Source: Phyllostachys edulis
Lineage: Eukaryota > Streptophyta > Magnoliopsida > Poales > Poaceae
Assembly (NCBI GenBank): GCA_036346405.1
Contig: CM070557.1
Span: 54,628,016-54,692,015 of the forward strand
Reading direction: 5' to 3'
DNA length: 64,000 nucleotides
Positions 8,814 to 20,798 of this stretch are shown one piece after another (within the stretch, counting starts at the first letter, position 1; the number at the start of each line of letters is the position of its first letter). The position numbers were made by a program, and so were the translations under genes. The notes below the pieces were generated by a model. That model was given only the letters and a program-made list of their open reading frames with translations. It had not been told where the DNA came from and did no database searches.

Positions 8814-9940
8814 TTATTTTGCAGTTTCTAGAGAACCCTTGACTTGCAGTGCTTCACGTTCCCTTTGACGGCGTTCTCTCTACAAAATTGCACAAGAAGT
8901 TACATAATATACCGAAAAAGATAAAATAAAACTTCGAAGATGTACCGGGCAGGCTAAATGACATGACACAACTGTTAAGGGTATTTGTGGTATTTCCCTA
9001 TTATTCTGGGTTTAGTCTTATGTGTCCCTTGTACTCTATATATGACCCTTTGGGCTATGCAATACAATAAAATATTCACATTTGCACTCTCCCTCTCCAT
9101 CTAACATGGTATTAGAGCCTAAATCCATACTCTAGCCACTCCCGGTCGTCTTCCGCTACTGCTGCCTCCGGGAGGAGCGATCTCCACTCCTGGAGGCGGC
9201 CACCTTTTAGTCTTCATATGTATCTAACGTGGTATCAGAACCAAGAGGTCTTGAGTTCAAAACCCGTCTGGCGAGTTCAAGGTTCCATCATGAAACGACA
9301 CATGCAAATGCAACTGTGCCAAAGATTCAAACAAAAAGCATTTCCCTGATGCAACTGGGAAAGAACTTGTGAATTAATCCTTAGGACCAACAACACATCC
9401 TAGTGTCCGGACAATAATCTGCAACCGAGAAAGAAGGAACTAGCAGCGTATCTATTGCCTCCCGCGCAGGGATTTCCACGAATAGTTGGTGTGCACAACT
9501 GCAAGCCTGCAAGGGCAAATGCAGAACACGAATCCAATTAGAAAAAAAAACACATTCTTGCAACAAGGAATCGCACGGTAATGTTCGCAGTGGATCCCAA
9601 CCAACGACAAACCCAGTAACCCCATGACACCACACAGGCATTTCCGCAAACAGTTGACGCGCGCGCTTGAAGCAACAAGGATCAGCAAACACAAGAACCC
9701 AGGACTGCATCCCCAAGCATTGCACTGCTAGGCAAGTAGTGGTACTGGAGCTCGGGAGGATTAAATCGTTGCCTTTGTGAATTGTGATGGGGAGGTTGAG
9801 AAGAAAGAGGGAAGTACCCTTCGTTCCCAGTAGGGGTGGAAGCAGACGAAGTCGTAGACGGGGGAGATGGTGTTGAGGAGCACCAGGTTGACGCCCGTGA
9901 ACACCAGCAGCCCCGTCATCGGCCGCACGCGGTGCGGCAT
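8814..9940 (-). CDS. Two-exon gene for a 62-residue conserved-looking plant protein
   Basis: Minus strand. Exon 1 is 9940 down to 9818 (41 codons) and ends AGG with a GTACTT donor. Exon 2 is 8879 down to 8814 and follows a TTTTGTAG acceptor, in phase 0. The product begins MPHRVRPMTGLLVF, has one hydrophobic segment (about residues 8-25), then SPVYDFVCFHPYWE and a highly charged RRERRQRERE stretch, ending ETAK. A short N-terminus, one membrane span and a basic tail fit a small organelle inner-membrane subunit. From memory it resembles a plant-specific accessory protein reported with respiratory complex I, but I cannot verify that. The 938-bp intron contains a miniature LTR fragment. The 5' UTR carries a CTCCT repeat. 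Clean splice sites and uninterrupted coding suggest an active gene. Confidence 0.7.
8964..9106 (+). mobile_element. Short LTR with primer-binding site (TRIM/SMART-like remnant)
   Basis: A 143-bp block begins TGACACAACTGTTAAGG and contains a CTATATATG TATA-like box. It ends CATCTAACA and is followed at once by TGGTATTAGAGCC, a Met-tRNA primer-binding site. A second, partial copy of this junction (TATCTAACGTGGTATCAGAACC) lies at about 9220-9243. No second full LTR or coding sequence is seen, which fits a miniature, truncated LTR element inside the intron of the 62-residue gene. Confidence 0.55.
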
Positions 9941-9941
9941 C

Positions 9942-9965
9942 CTCCTCTCCTCTCCTCTCCTCTAG
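9942..9965. repeat. Pentanucleotide microsatellite (CTCCT)n
   Basis: About four copies of TCCTC lie just upstream of the start codon of the 62-residue gene, in its likely 5' UTR on the minus strand (AGGAG repeats in the mRNA). Confidence 0.8.
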
Positions 9966-11487
9966 CCTCCCCGCTGCCAACCGAGAGGAGCGCGACGCGA
10001 CGCGACACTCACACGCACGCCTGTTGCCAAGGTGGTTAACAACATTGAGTAACAAGTATATAACAAATTGGTAATTGAGACATTGAGTAACAAGTATTGA
10101 AGTATATACCACTGCTTACACTATGCAAACAAACAAACAAAATTGCGTTCTCAGTCAAGTTTTGAGTATAAATCTGGAACCAAACAACACCATAGAGCAT
10201 GCATGACCATACAAGTTCTAGAGTGATAAACAGAGGAAATACGTACAGGACACATGGTATAATCAGCACTAGTGTAGTTCTTGGTCTTACCTAGCTAGTT
10301 AGGTCTAAAGAACAGAGAACCAGTTCGTAGCTTTGTGATCTCAAAATGCAGTGAGCCGAATACACTATTAACTAGAGTAACTGCAACAAAACAAAGCATT
10401 TGCACGACTGCAACTATAACGAGGAAAATTAACATCACAAGCAAATCTGGAAGTTGATAAGAGTATGGTACAAAGTCGGATATAAAAATTTGACAAAGGG
10501 AGAGTATGGTACAAAGTCAGATATAAAAATTTGACAAGGGGGAGTATGGTACAAAGTAAGATCTAAGAACAACCAAGAATCAGAGGGGGAGGGGTGTGTG
10601 GTTGCGCAGCCTGGAGGTCACCTCGAGGGAGCGACGGAGGATGGCTGGCGGCACCCAAGAATCCCGGTAGCCGCCGCAGCAGACCTAACGACCACTTCCC
10701 TACCAAGCCATGGATTTGGTGGTTTTTTTACGGTGTATGGTTGGGGGGAGGCGGGACGAGTCGGTGGGAAGCGGATGGCGGAGGGGATTGCTGCCACCGG
10801 CAATGGGGATTGGTGATGGCGGCGGGGTGAGAGAGAAGCGGATGGTTCTGGGGAGAGGCCAGGGGTGGAGATTAGGATGGGAGAGGAGACGTACGATCTT
10901 GTTTCTTTGCGTAGCGCCCGGACGTACGGACGCTAGTATCGGCATCGGACTTGTTTCGGACGTCGGATGTTCGTAATACAGAAATTCTCGATCGTTCGAT
11001 TCTCAACTCAGGCAGAACAAATCGTTTCGTGATGCAACAAAAAAAAAAGGACGTACAATAAAAAAACAGCCTCTGCCACAAAAAGCAATAAAAGCCCCTG
11101 TTTTCTTACTCCACCACATGCACAACTAATAAGTTCTGAACACAACAACACATCCGATAGAGTTCAAACTGTTGCAGGTTACAACATTTTTTAATGTTGT
11201 TTCTCGTAAGGACAAGACTAACGTTCGGACGTATGGTCCAAACGTTAGCACCGTACGTCTGACTCTAACGTCATATTTCGGAAGATGTTCTTCGGCCGCC
11301 TATCTCGCGCGAGTGAACCACCTCCCAAACATCTCGCGCGGCACAGATAGCATTAAAAAAACAGAAAGTGGGTCCAACATTTTTTATAGTTTGGTGAAAG
11401 TATGATCCTGTTCGTACCATTTTTCACAACATCACTGTGTGTGTGAAAATTCATTGTAAAAAAATATTGCAACATGTGTGAAAAAAT
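9966..11487. other. Intergenic stretch, no recognised gene
   Basis: Apart from a 41-bp tandem repeat I find no gene here. A GC-rich block at about 10590-10900 gives overlapping open frames on both strands with no family motif. A CGGACG-rich block at about 10900-10990 and a mixed block at about 11170-11400 have the look of decayed transposon ends. Confidence 0.4.
10461..10560. repeat. Tandem repeat, about 41 bp, 2.4 copies
   Basis: The phrase GAGTATGGTACAAAGTC followed by ATATAAAAATTTGACAA recurs at 10461, 10502 and 10542, with small changes. Confidence 0.85.
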
Positions 11488-11720
11488 CATGCAACATCAC
11501 CGTGAACAGGATGCAACATTTTTTTTATGGTCGTAACATTTTTTTCAACAAGTCACAACATTTTTTCCAATCATGCAATATCACCGTGAACAGGATGCAA
11601 CATTTTTTTTTTACGGTCGTAACATTTTTTTCAGCTGGTCGTAACATTTTTTCCAACAAGCCGCAACATATCAAAGAACAGTATGCAACATTTTTTTTTC
11701 GCTTTTTGCAACATATCAAA
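11488..11720. repeat. Tandem AACATTTTTT-rich repeat, about 84-bp unit
   Basis: A unit starting CATGCAACATCACCGTG and containing GGATGCAACATTTTTT and GTCGTAACATTTTTT recurs at 11488 and 11572, with a degraded third copy to about 11720. It is probably part of an older non-autonomous element into which the two downstream solo LTRs inserted. Confidence 0.65.
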
Positions 11721-11787
11721 AAATTATATGCAACATTATCTAAAAAATCTCAGAATCAAAACAAACAAACATGTGGAGGAAGATGCA

Positions 11788-13805
11788 TGTAATACCCCAA
11801 ACATTTATTGGAGAAAATATCATTCCGGAAAGCGAAATTTATTCAATTTCAAACTCAACCAAATTCTAGATTCGAAATTAAGTTCAAAATTCAGAGTTTG
11901 GGGGAATTAAGTGTAATACCCCATTTACAAATTAAACAAATAAGTGATTAGTACTGAAATTAAATAGAATTAGAAAAGAAATAAAAATTCAGAATTTGGA
12001 AGGTGTATTAAAACTCGGGCTTTCGACCCATAGCTTTTTGGCCCAAGTAGGGAACCACTTAAGGGTGGGGGGAGGCAAACCCTAACAACTGCAGTGAGTC
12101 TTGTAACCGTGGTTCTTGTAGCATATCCTTCCACTGTTCTTGCCAAGGAGAATCGAGGAGGAAGATCAAGGAAGAGAGAAGAAGAAGAAGGGAAAAGAGG
12201 GGAGAAAGGAGGGGGATCATCTCCTCCAAGGATCGTTCATCGTTCTACGGGGTTCTTCAAGGGTAACGAGATGTTTCCCCGCTGTTTAATGTTGATTAGA
12301 TGCGAAATTAGATTATTTAGTTTGGATCGAATTCGTTCGGTTGTAAGTTCAGTTCTGTCCAGTAGCTTGTGTGGCATATTTCGGGTTCTTAGAGGCCGAT
12401 TTGTAGGTTTCTATATCCTAGAGATATTTAGGTAATGTTCTTAGCTTTCCGTAGCCACCAAGAACACATAATTTCAACGTACGGATCAAAAGTTATGGTC
12501 TGATCTTTACCGCTGTCCTAAAATCCTGACGAGAGTGAACTGTCAAGTTGTCTCCTAAATTATGATTATGTTATTGGCAGATTCAGGGTTTTCACCCAAC
12601 TAGGTTATTGTATAAATTTTTATAACCTTTCCAGAATGATAAAGAACGTCTTAATCGGAGTTGTAGATCAAAAGTTGTGATATATTCTTTACTGCTGTCT
12701 TTTTCGTCTAGACAGAAACTGTCTTATATCTTCATCTACCTGTGAGCAAATTATTTTGGCCGAATTGGATTATCTCGCCAACTAGGATTTTGTGGTTATG
12801 TTTGTTAAGTTTCCATAGGATCTAGGCTCACCACATTCCGAGTCCCAGATCGATAGATATGAGTGATTCTGTGCTGCTGTCCAAATTCAGTTCCGTGATC
12901 GTGTTGTCTGTTTTCAGAATAGATCTAATTAGTTAATTCGTGGGTTGTCGGGAAGGTGTTGTAGAATGTTAATGGTAGTTTCTTTTACCATGTTGTTCTT
13001 ATTTCGAGTATATACTTGTGTAGGCGGAGAGGCTTCGGGTTTATGAGCACCTTCATTGCCTACTAACGCGTCACATCGCGGAAGGCAAGTACTTTGATGT
13101 TCTTATGATTAGTGAATGCTGGATGCTTGATGTTCGTATTGCGCTTTTCTGTGATTCATGAGAATGTTCAAAGTTTATGTTCCTTTCTTAGGTGTTAATT
13201 CCAAGTGTAGACTGATGTCTTTCATAGTTCATATTTCAATACATGCATCCATTTTCATGTTCCTTCCAGGGGAGTGGATTATAAGACCCATCAATTCCAG
13301 TATGGGCACATAAGACCCACCATTCCAATGTGGGCGGATTTAGACACCCGTATGAAACGTTCTTCATACGGGATTTGGATCCCCGCATTTTGTTAAATGC
13401 GGGCTTAGGTGAACACCGACGGGTGTGTCACTAGCTATACCGGTATAAGCATGTGTGCAGTCTATTCAATTCATTCAATCCATTCATTCGTATATTCATT
13501 CGGTGCTATGTTCATATTTGCTGTATGTCCACTTATTCAATGTACTTGCTGAGTCTCGGACTCATTCTTGCTTTGTTTGTTTATGATAACCCTCTCTATG
13601 TCATGGTTGATTAAGTACTGCTTGTGATCTTCGATCACCCTTTTTATATACTTGCTTGAATTCAGACTATATTCATGCCATGGTTCTATTAAATATTGAT
13701 CTCTTTATGTCATTAGATGATATATTATTCAAATTCTTCCGCATTATGGTTGTATGTTAGATTATTTAGGTGGCATCTTGGCTTCCGAATAGCTAGGGTG
13801 TTACA
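11788..13805. mobile_element. Solo LTR (about 2.0 kb) with ATGCA target duplication
   Basis: The block starts TGTAATACCCC and ends GGGTGTTACA. It is flanked by ATGCA at 11783-11787 and 13806-13810. The TGTAATACCCC...TGTTACA ends are characteristic of a common class of grass LTRs. The start motif is repeated once inside at 11912. I see no gag-pol, primer-binding site or second LTR, so recombination between LTRs has probably deleted the rest. The superfamily is not determinable from the LTR alone. Confidence 0.8.
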
Positions 13806-13833
13806 ATGCAACATCTCAGAAGAGAGCACCAGG

Positions 13834-15374
13834 TGTAGGATCAAGGATAACCGACTAGAGGGGGTGAATAGGAGGTTTTAAAACTTTTTGACTAATTAAC
13901 AAATTAAGTCAATTACGAACTAAGTCTAAACTAGATACGATTCAAGCTAAGCAATTCTACACAAGATAATTGCTAGAATTGTAAATACGAAAATAGTAAA
14001 GACAAAAAATAACCACAATTAAGACAATGGAGTTTTTTCCGTGGTATCGAAGACTTGCCAGTCTTCACTAGTCCACGTTGAGGAAGCTTAAACTAATCAA
14101 GCCGCCTCCACAAATTAAACCTTCCCTCGATCACTAGTGGTTGTTCTTCCTCCGCTCCGGAGATAGCGAACACTGAACCACTCACAATTGGCACTAGGCC
14201 TCTTCACAATCTTCTTGAAGAGATCACCGTGCTACCTCCGCCAAGCCGTCTAGGTGTTTGGCAAACACCAAGAGTAAGAACTACGATCTTCGCTTGATGA
14301 CAAACAAGTGCAATGGATCAATTTAGAATGAATGCACTTGAATTTTGGCTCAACTACCTCACAATGAATGCACAAGAGTATTGGAGGAGTAGAAAGGATG
14401 CTCAAGGCTCAAATGATGTTAAACGATGTCTAGCTTGCTGTTCTTGAGCAGGTGAAGGGGTATTTATATCCCCCATAAACAAATACGACCGTTGGGGTGA
14501 AACCCCAACTTTTTCAGCAAATGCGGTAGTACCGCCATGTAAAGGCCGGTACTATCGCACCTCACCTAACCGCTTAGAACGGCTAGAACAGTAGCATTAA
14601 CTGCTCTGACATAACCGTTGAAAATTTCAGTGTAGTACTACCGCCAAGCATCATGCGATAGTTCCGTTGGCCGGTCATACCGAACAATACGAGCGGTACT
14701 ACCGCTTCACCTTAGAGTCCAAAAAGGGCACTCTCTAGAAAATACGTACCGCTGATTTTTTGGTAACACCGGGGTACGGTAGTTCTGCTGAACAAATGCG
14801 GTCATACCACGCTGCGGTAGTACCACCGAGGAAACTCCGGAACTACCACTCTCTGGGTTAGCAACCAAACCAAAATGGTGTCAGTCTGAAAATTATGAAC
14901 CACCAATTATTTTTCGGTACAACCGGGTTGCAGTAGTACCACACCACCATCCGGTTGTACCGCTGAGCGGTAGTACCACCGACATAACGTTGGTACTACC
15001 GATTATCCTGACAAAGTATAGTTGGCTTCCAAATCAAATTTTAAGTGCATGCATGATCCTAAATTGATCCAAATGGCACAAGAATATGCTATCAAGCTAC
15101 TAGTCATGATCTCTCTTAATAGTACGGCGTTTAACCTAAAATCCGGTCTTCCATCCTTTTCTCCTAAGACCAGTAAACATAAAAAGGATCCTAGACTACT
15201 TGTACCTTGTCTTTGAACCATATTGATCTTCAAATTGTCATTTAGCATGCATCTTCAAGTTGTCATATTCACCATTGGGACTTAACCTTGTAAATACTCA
15301 ATAAACATGTTAATCCCTTATACATATATTGTCATTAATTACCAAAATAATTTTTAGGGACCTAGATGCTTTCA
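13834..15374. mobile_element. Second solo LTR (about 1.54 kb) with CCAGG target duplication
   Basis: The block starts TGTAGGATCAAGG with GACTAGAGGGGGTGAATAGG and ends CCTAGATGCTTTCA, both familiar grass LTR ends. It is flanked by CCAGG at 13829-13833 and 15375-15379. It contains many GGTAGTACCGCC-like words (about 14520-15000). No coding region or second LTR is present. Confidence 0.82.
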
Positions 15375-15379
15375 CCAGG

Positions 15380-16374
15380 CCAGATAGAACTCTGGAGAGG
15401 AAGAAGGAAAGAAGAAATAGAGAGGAGAGAAGAGGGAGATAGACCTAGCGGAGAAGTTGGGGAAGACGGAGGAAGCAACTAGAAAAATGGAGGAAGCACC
15501 AAAGCAAAAGTGAGAGTGTCAGTCTCTCTGGACTTCTCTTTTGCCTCTCTCCTAAATTCAGAAAAATAGAGGAAGGGGCCTCTCAACGGGAGTGATTCCC
15601 CAAAATGTGTCAGCTCGTGTATATGTTGGGGCATTGGCGTTCGTTCGATCGAGACAAATGGATGGCGGATGAAACGTCCGAGTGGGGAGATGGCGTCGGA
15701 CGTCAGTTAGGATTATCCTTCTCATAACTAGGAAAGTAGAGACGCTAAATTTCCAAGTTTTCTGTTTTGTGTAGCTTGGAAGAATTTTCCAAGCAGTATC
15801 CTATATTTTTATCGTTCTCCCTTGTGAGTTTTTAAACTAGGCAAGAATTACCTCTCATATTCATAAATTACACCAGCATGTAAAGTAAATTAGGAACCAG
15901 GCTCACCGAAGTCGGCGGCGACCCGATCTCCGATCTCAGCAACTGTCGTCCTAGCTCAAAACGAATGTACTCATTAAGTCATTAGTTCAGTTTAATTTGG
16001 TTAGTTGTCTATAAATTTTGTGCTTCAACAAGTGCAAGGAGAGAACTTGTAAGTGCTAGTACATTACTTTTCTTACCTAATCTATTTTTCTTTGTTAATC
16101 TATCTTTCCATTTGAGAACTGGTAAGTGGTAAGTACTTTGTAAATTCATTTATTTACAGATTATGTGCAGTGGGCACGAGATAACCAACTTATTTTGTAT
16201 GTATGTTCTGGATCCCATACTCCCAATACCAATAGGCAATTGAAGATACAAGAAACAAGATATGATCTCTGTACTGTAGTTCTATTGTTTGCGTGTATGG
16301 AAGTATCCAGGGATAAGATGAGTATTTGAACTATTTGCCAACAAAATTGTGCTGTTTCCTTTTGCCTTGTAGGA
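15380..16374. other. Intergenic stretch between the solo LTR and the large MULE
   Basis: No gene was recognised. The start (GAGAGGAAGAAGG..., to about 15580) continues the older sequence interrupted by the two solo LTRs. A CGGACG-type block occurs near 15670-15710. Confidence 0.4.
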
Positions 16375-16385
16375 CCCCTAGGATC

Positions 16386-16505
16386 GATTTTTTTTTTGAA
16401 ATAATCTATTTTTTATTCCAAAATACAGAAATAATACCGCTTAAATTTTTTTTTTCAGAAATAATCGCGTGTCGCCGTATGGTTGGACGATTTGCTCAAG
16501 TCGCC
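16386..16505 (+). repeat. Left terminal inverted repeat of the MULE
   Basis: It begins GATTTTTTTTTTGAAATAATC and runs through AATCGCGTGTCGCCGTA to CTCAAGTCGCC. It pairs with 37578-37695. Confidence 0.9.
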
Positions 16506-16680
16506 CAACCGCAGTGCGACAATCATTAAAGTCGACCAATAGGACGGCGATTTAAAGTTTCTAGGCGTCGTCGCTTTTTGGTTTGGCGACTTGGTGGCAG
16601 CTCAACCCAATTCGCCCAACCGTATGGCGACTTGGTGGCAGCTCAACCCAAGTCGCCCAACCTTATGGCGACTTGGGGCA
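16506..16680. repeat. Subterminal GTCGCCCAACC / GGCGACTTGG repeats
   Basis: Three copies of a unit containing TCGCCCAACC followed by TATGGCGACTTGG and CAGCTCAACCCAA lie directly behind the left terminal repeat. Related words recur at 20330-20500 and 37400-37600. Subterminal repeats of this kind are candidate transposase-binding sites. Confidence 0.7.
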
Positions 16681-16682
16681 GC

Positions 16683-16690
16683 TATAAAAA
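16683..16690 (+). promoter_or_regulatory. Candidate TATA box for the PMD gene
   Basis: TATAAAAA follows the subterminal repeats, in the same direction as the PMD gene. A leader intron ending TTTGCAG at 17417 probably precedes the ATG at 17420. Confidence 0.5.
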
Positions 16691-17419
16691 CATACAGGCC
16701 GAACCGTCGCTATTCCAACGCGCGATTCGCCAGAATCACAACCGAGCCGAGAGGAAAAGAGGAGAAAGAGAGGAAGAAAAATAGGAGGGGAAGAAGAAGA
16801 GGAGGAAAAAAAAGCTCTTCGTTTCGCATCGACGACTAGGACGGTAAGTATGTAGTATTAGTTTGTAGAAGTTTATTTTTGAAATCATGGTAGGTTAGCA
16901 AGCAACTTTATGTATAGTGACATATTGTTAGCAAATATTTAGAGATGGCATGATTAATTAGTAACCATGGTACGTTAGCAAATGTTGAGAGATAACATGA
17001 AGGAAAAATGAGTTAGTAAAAATAAATTTAGTGGTACTATTCTGCGTGCTGCGCTAATTGCGTACATGTTACTTTTCTAAATGGTAGTTTATATAATAGT
17101 AAACATGTCGATAACGCGTGCATTCGCAAATGCTAGTTTATAGAATGTTAAATACACGATACATGATTCCAAACACGTTGGATTATCAAACATGTCAAAT
17201 TTTGTTTTTTTCCCCGAAAGCTTCACCCATTATAAATATGCATAGTAACGTTGATGTATTAAATATTTCGCAATCCATAGCAGTCGGTATAGGCGTTAAC
17301 GTAATATAGCCTTTCGTAGGAAAAATTATGTCATTGTGTTAGGGCAAAGTGTAATGCCATTGGAGTATAATTTAAATGCGTAAGTAATATGAATGCTTTT
17401 AATTTCTTAATTTGCAGGT

Positions 17420-19950
17420 ATGGCTCAAGACCCTGGTGGTTCGGATTGGCATTTCAGTCTGCTGGACCGGTTGGTCGACGTCAAAGACCACATGAGCCGT
17501 CGTCGTGTCAGATCCGGTTGGCGGGACGACGCCTTGAAGTTGGGGGTGGTTCATCTGCGGACACCCCGACGGGCTTGGAGACTAGACCCACGTTGGGTAG
17601 AGAGGTTTGTCCGTAAATTTGTCACTTTTTTGTATCAGATCGACTATGTACTTACTTCTTCGTGCTTTGTAGGTCGAGCCGTTCCGCCTTCTACCTCTCG
17701 CCGACGGATGGTAGAGGCCACCGAAGAGGACGGTTGTCTGGTCGACGACGATGGGGAGGTTCAGTCGGTCCGGGCGGTCCACGATGATTCCCATTCGACC
17801 GTCGCTTCCCGACCGCTGGTGGACCGTTATGCCCGAGACGCACACCTTCCACCTCCCTTTCGGGAGATGGCCCGACTTCTGCAGGATGTCGCGATCTTTG
17901 CTCGGCTTGCCTATCGCGAGCGGCCGCATTCTCACGGACGCGGTTGTGGATCGGCGCGACGCCTGTTAGGCGTTTTGAGGCGTTCTTGGGGAGGAGGCAT
18001 CGCCTCCGTGCCGACTTCTCGGGCGACAACGGCATGGCCCCCTGCGGTGGCTTTCGCGATTCGGGTAAGTATAGTACCTATTTTCCATGTTTAGCGATTC
18101 ATTGAGGCCTAGCCATATGGCGGGCTTACTAATTATTCGTTTACTGCGAGGTCGAGCGGATGGTCCCAGAGCCCCGTCGACCGTGTGTCGCGCACCGGAG
18201 GCGCACTGTTGTGGCTCTTCTACTGGCATCTTGTTTACGGCGGCAAAGGTGACTCGTCGACGCCTCGTCTCGTGGCACGCGAGGCCATCGCCGACGACGA
18301 GGAGCTAGAGATCGCCAGATCACCAGACTTGCCGCGACATATCATGCGGCATGTGCGATCGTCTTCAGAGGACAAGCCCGCATCTATCCTCACAGTCGCC
18401 CCTCTGCTGCGCACTGTGGTCTTTCGAGCGGTTCTCTCTGGGCGCCCATGCCGATAGACTCCGGACCGTCTGGTATGGACATGTACCATGGGGACGCGGT
18501 GGACCGGCCGGCCGTAGGGTCCCTTTGGTGCCGTGAGACGGGTACATATTTCCTATATATTTTCTTCAACAGACATGTAATCCTTTGTAACCACTTTTTT
18601 TTTCAGGCGAGCCGAGATGCACACATGCAGTCACACGCGTGTGTACGAGCACTTTGTGGAGCAATGGACCGTCTCACCGCCGACGACGTCGGCGCTGAGC
18701 CGATCCGATCAGAGACGGAGGCCGTGCTCAGCGGGCTGTCTTCACTGTGCTGGCGCGACCGGGCGTACTGGCGGACACAGAGGAAGCTCGTCTTCGACGT
18801 GTTCGTGGAGGACTACGCAGATGCATGGGTGATGCGCCGCCTCGCCTCCGCCAAAGTTGTTCCAGCTTCGCCGGGGCGAGGGTGCTGAGTCGACCCACGC
18901 GTGAGTTACATACAACACATGTTAACATATGTTTTGACATTTCCGTAACGATGACTTCCAATTGCAATGGTACGCTTCGCAGCATAGTAGGAGGGTGGCA
19001 CTAGGACGCAGATGGTCGGCAAGATGGAGCCGTGGGTGGCACGAAGGGTGAACGCCCATGAGGATCGCGTGCGGAAGGATCGCCCGTCTGACCCAGTCGC
19101 GTCTGACGAGTACCTTCATTGGTACGCCCGCAGACACGCACCGAGTTAGTGCATGTCGTCGACCCTCCCCGCTCGCGTGCAAGATCGACCGACGCCTACC
19201 TCTGCGACTTAGCGCGAATGTGCACCTCGTGGTACGAAATCGTATTTGAAAATGTCTTCGCATTATTACCCGAATTATAGGTTTGACGCTTTGACATACT
19301 CCTTGCAGATAGACATCAACGCCGGGGTTGCGGCGACGACGATCGATCCCGGCAGATCGGCATTGGCGCGAGGTCACGCGCGACGAGCTAGTGCGCTTTG
19401 TTCGTCGGGCCTACTGATGCGGCGAGGCGATGCGTGGCGCCGACGTCATGCGGAGGCGATGCAGAGGTGGGCTCGTCGGTCCGGAGGTGGCCTCGCGGTG
19501 CATAGGTCGAGGACGCCATGTCCTGACCCGGCCAAGCTCGGGAGGGCACGCCCACATGCCCCGCCCTACGCCGCGCCTCGCCTCTCGCTGCGCGCGCGCT
19601 GCAGCCGGAGGAGTCCGGTGGGCACGTCGGTACACACCCCATCGCCCACGCCGCCGCCGCCGCGTCGTTCAGAGACACGTACCGAGAGCGTCGAGGCGAT
19701 ATGTTTTCATCGCCGACCCGTCCGGACAAGATGGTGGGTATGATACCGCACTATGCGTACCGGTCAGTCGCTTCTCTTCAGTTGGCGATCGTCGATATAT
19801 TGTAGAGATTAACATTACTTGCCATGCGTATGCTTTACGACCGCACGCGTTTTCTCCCCGCGACGAGGACGCACGACGACGTGGATCTTTACTCACGGAA
19901 GCACCCGGGAGGCCCAGGCGGTGAGCTCGCACTGCCGAGCCTCGCATCTG
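17420..19950 (+). pseudogene. MULE-borne plant mobile domain (PMD/MAIN-like) gene, frameshifted
   Basis: The ATG at 17420 follows an intron acceptor (TTTGCAG). The pieces follow the order of plant mobile domain proteins: LLDRLVD, GVVHLRTPRRAWRLDPRWVER, then PETHTFHLPFG and LLGLPI (about 17800-17925), MYHGDAVDRPAVGSLWCR (about 18480-18530), LTADDV (about 18670), LCWRDRAYWRTQRKLVFDVF (about 18747-18805), and a late INAG region (about 19316). Candidate introns end near 17672, 18152, 18606, 18981 and 19308. The reading switches frame inside exons, for example around 17770-17870, so it is broken. PMD proteins of the MAIN/MAIL type are nuclear factors needed for genome stability and silencing, and PMD copies are known within plant transposons. 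As cargo of a MULE it may have influenced host silencing; that is inference. Confidence 0.7.
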
Positions 19951-20327
19951 TTGAGCAATTTTAGCGGGCCCCAGTGTTCACGCAGCCACAGGTCGACCCG
20001 ACAGGACCACGGACCAACAGGGGCTCTGAGCGCCTTTCCTGTCTGGGCCCCGCCTGGCACCTCAAGGCCAAAGCCCAAACGGGGCGATTGTCGCGCGGAC
20101 GGGTGTGGGGCGGGCGACGACGGAGGAGGTGCTGCGGGTGGCCAGTAGGGGGTTTACATTATCTGTGTTTACGTATTGTCTTTCGTAGGTACTATGACAT
20201 GGTTGTCTATACCATTGTTCTATAACTTGTATTATGTGTTGACGTATTCTCCTTCGTAACTACTATGACATGGTTGTCTATGCATTCCCTCTAGCATTGT
20301 TCTATTACTTATTAATATATTAGTCCA

Positions 20328-20500
20328 TGTGTCGCTCAACCGTTGGCCCAGCACTTCCTGCCAAGTCGTCCAACGGTTGAGCGACTATCAACCGTTGGGC
20401 CAGTACTTACTACCAAGTCGTTCAACGACTAGTCCACGTGTCGCTCAACCGCTGGCTTCAAAGACTTCCGCCAAGTCGCCCAACGCTTGAGCGACTACAC
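20328..20500. repeat. Inverted and direct GTCGCTCAACCGTTGG repeats upstream of mudrA
   Basis: Words such as GTCGCTCAACCGTTGGCCCA, GTCCAACGGTTGAGCGAC and GTCGCCCAACGCTTGAGCGAC alternate in orientation over about 170 bp. They form small hairpins and echo the words at both element ends. This is probably the mudrA promoter region and an internal transposase-binding cluster. Confidence 0.65.
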
Positions 20501-20798
20501 GGTCATATAGAAAGCCACCTGAGTCCCTCATTGTTTCTTTCACCATTTCTCTCGGCGGACAAGCATAGCAGATCTGGTTGAGAAGGAGAGGAGCTTGGGA
20601 GAGGTACACAAATGAGGAGCTTTGAGTGAGGAGACAAGAAGAGAGGAGGAGAGGAGCTTGTTCATACGAAGACAAGGTCTCCGCGTGAAGGTAATACTCT
20701 TGTTTGTTCTTGTTCTCGCTACTTGTTTGTTTAGCAAGTGTATGGGGAATGTATGTTGAGAAATCACTTTGGTTGCAACATTTGTAATATTTGTAGTC

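Noticed and set aside
9381..10112. Minus-strand 243-codon frame with QLFAEMP and QLFVEIP pieces
   Set aside because: The two pieces hint at PPR repeats, but the frame runs through the intron and antisense of the exon of the 62-residue gene and lacks further repeats. Probably chance.
10594..10976. Overlapping frames in a G-rich block
   Set aside because: Both strands and several frames are open because of base composition. No motif is seen.
12094..12435. 113-codon plus frame inside the first solo LTR
   Set aside because: It lies within the LTR and has low-complexity Arg/Glu sequence. No known protein.
13200..13500. Repeated TTCATTC words, considered as a CRISPR-like or satellite array
   Set aside because: No regular repeat-spacer structure. 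They are ordinary AT-rich words within a solo LTR in a plant genome.
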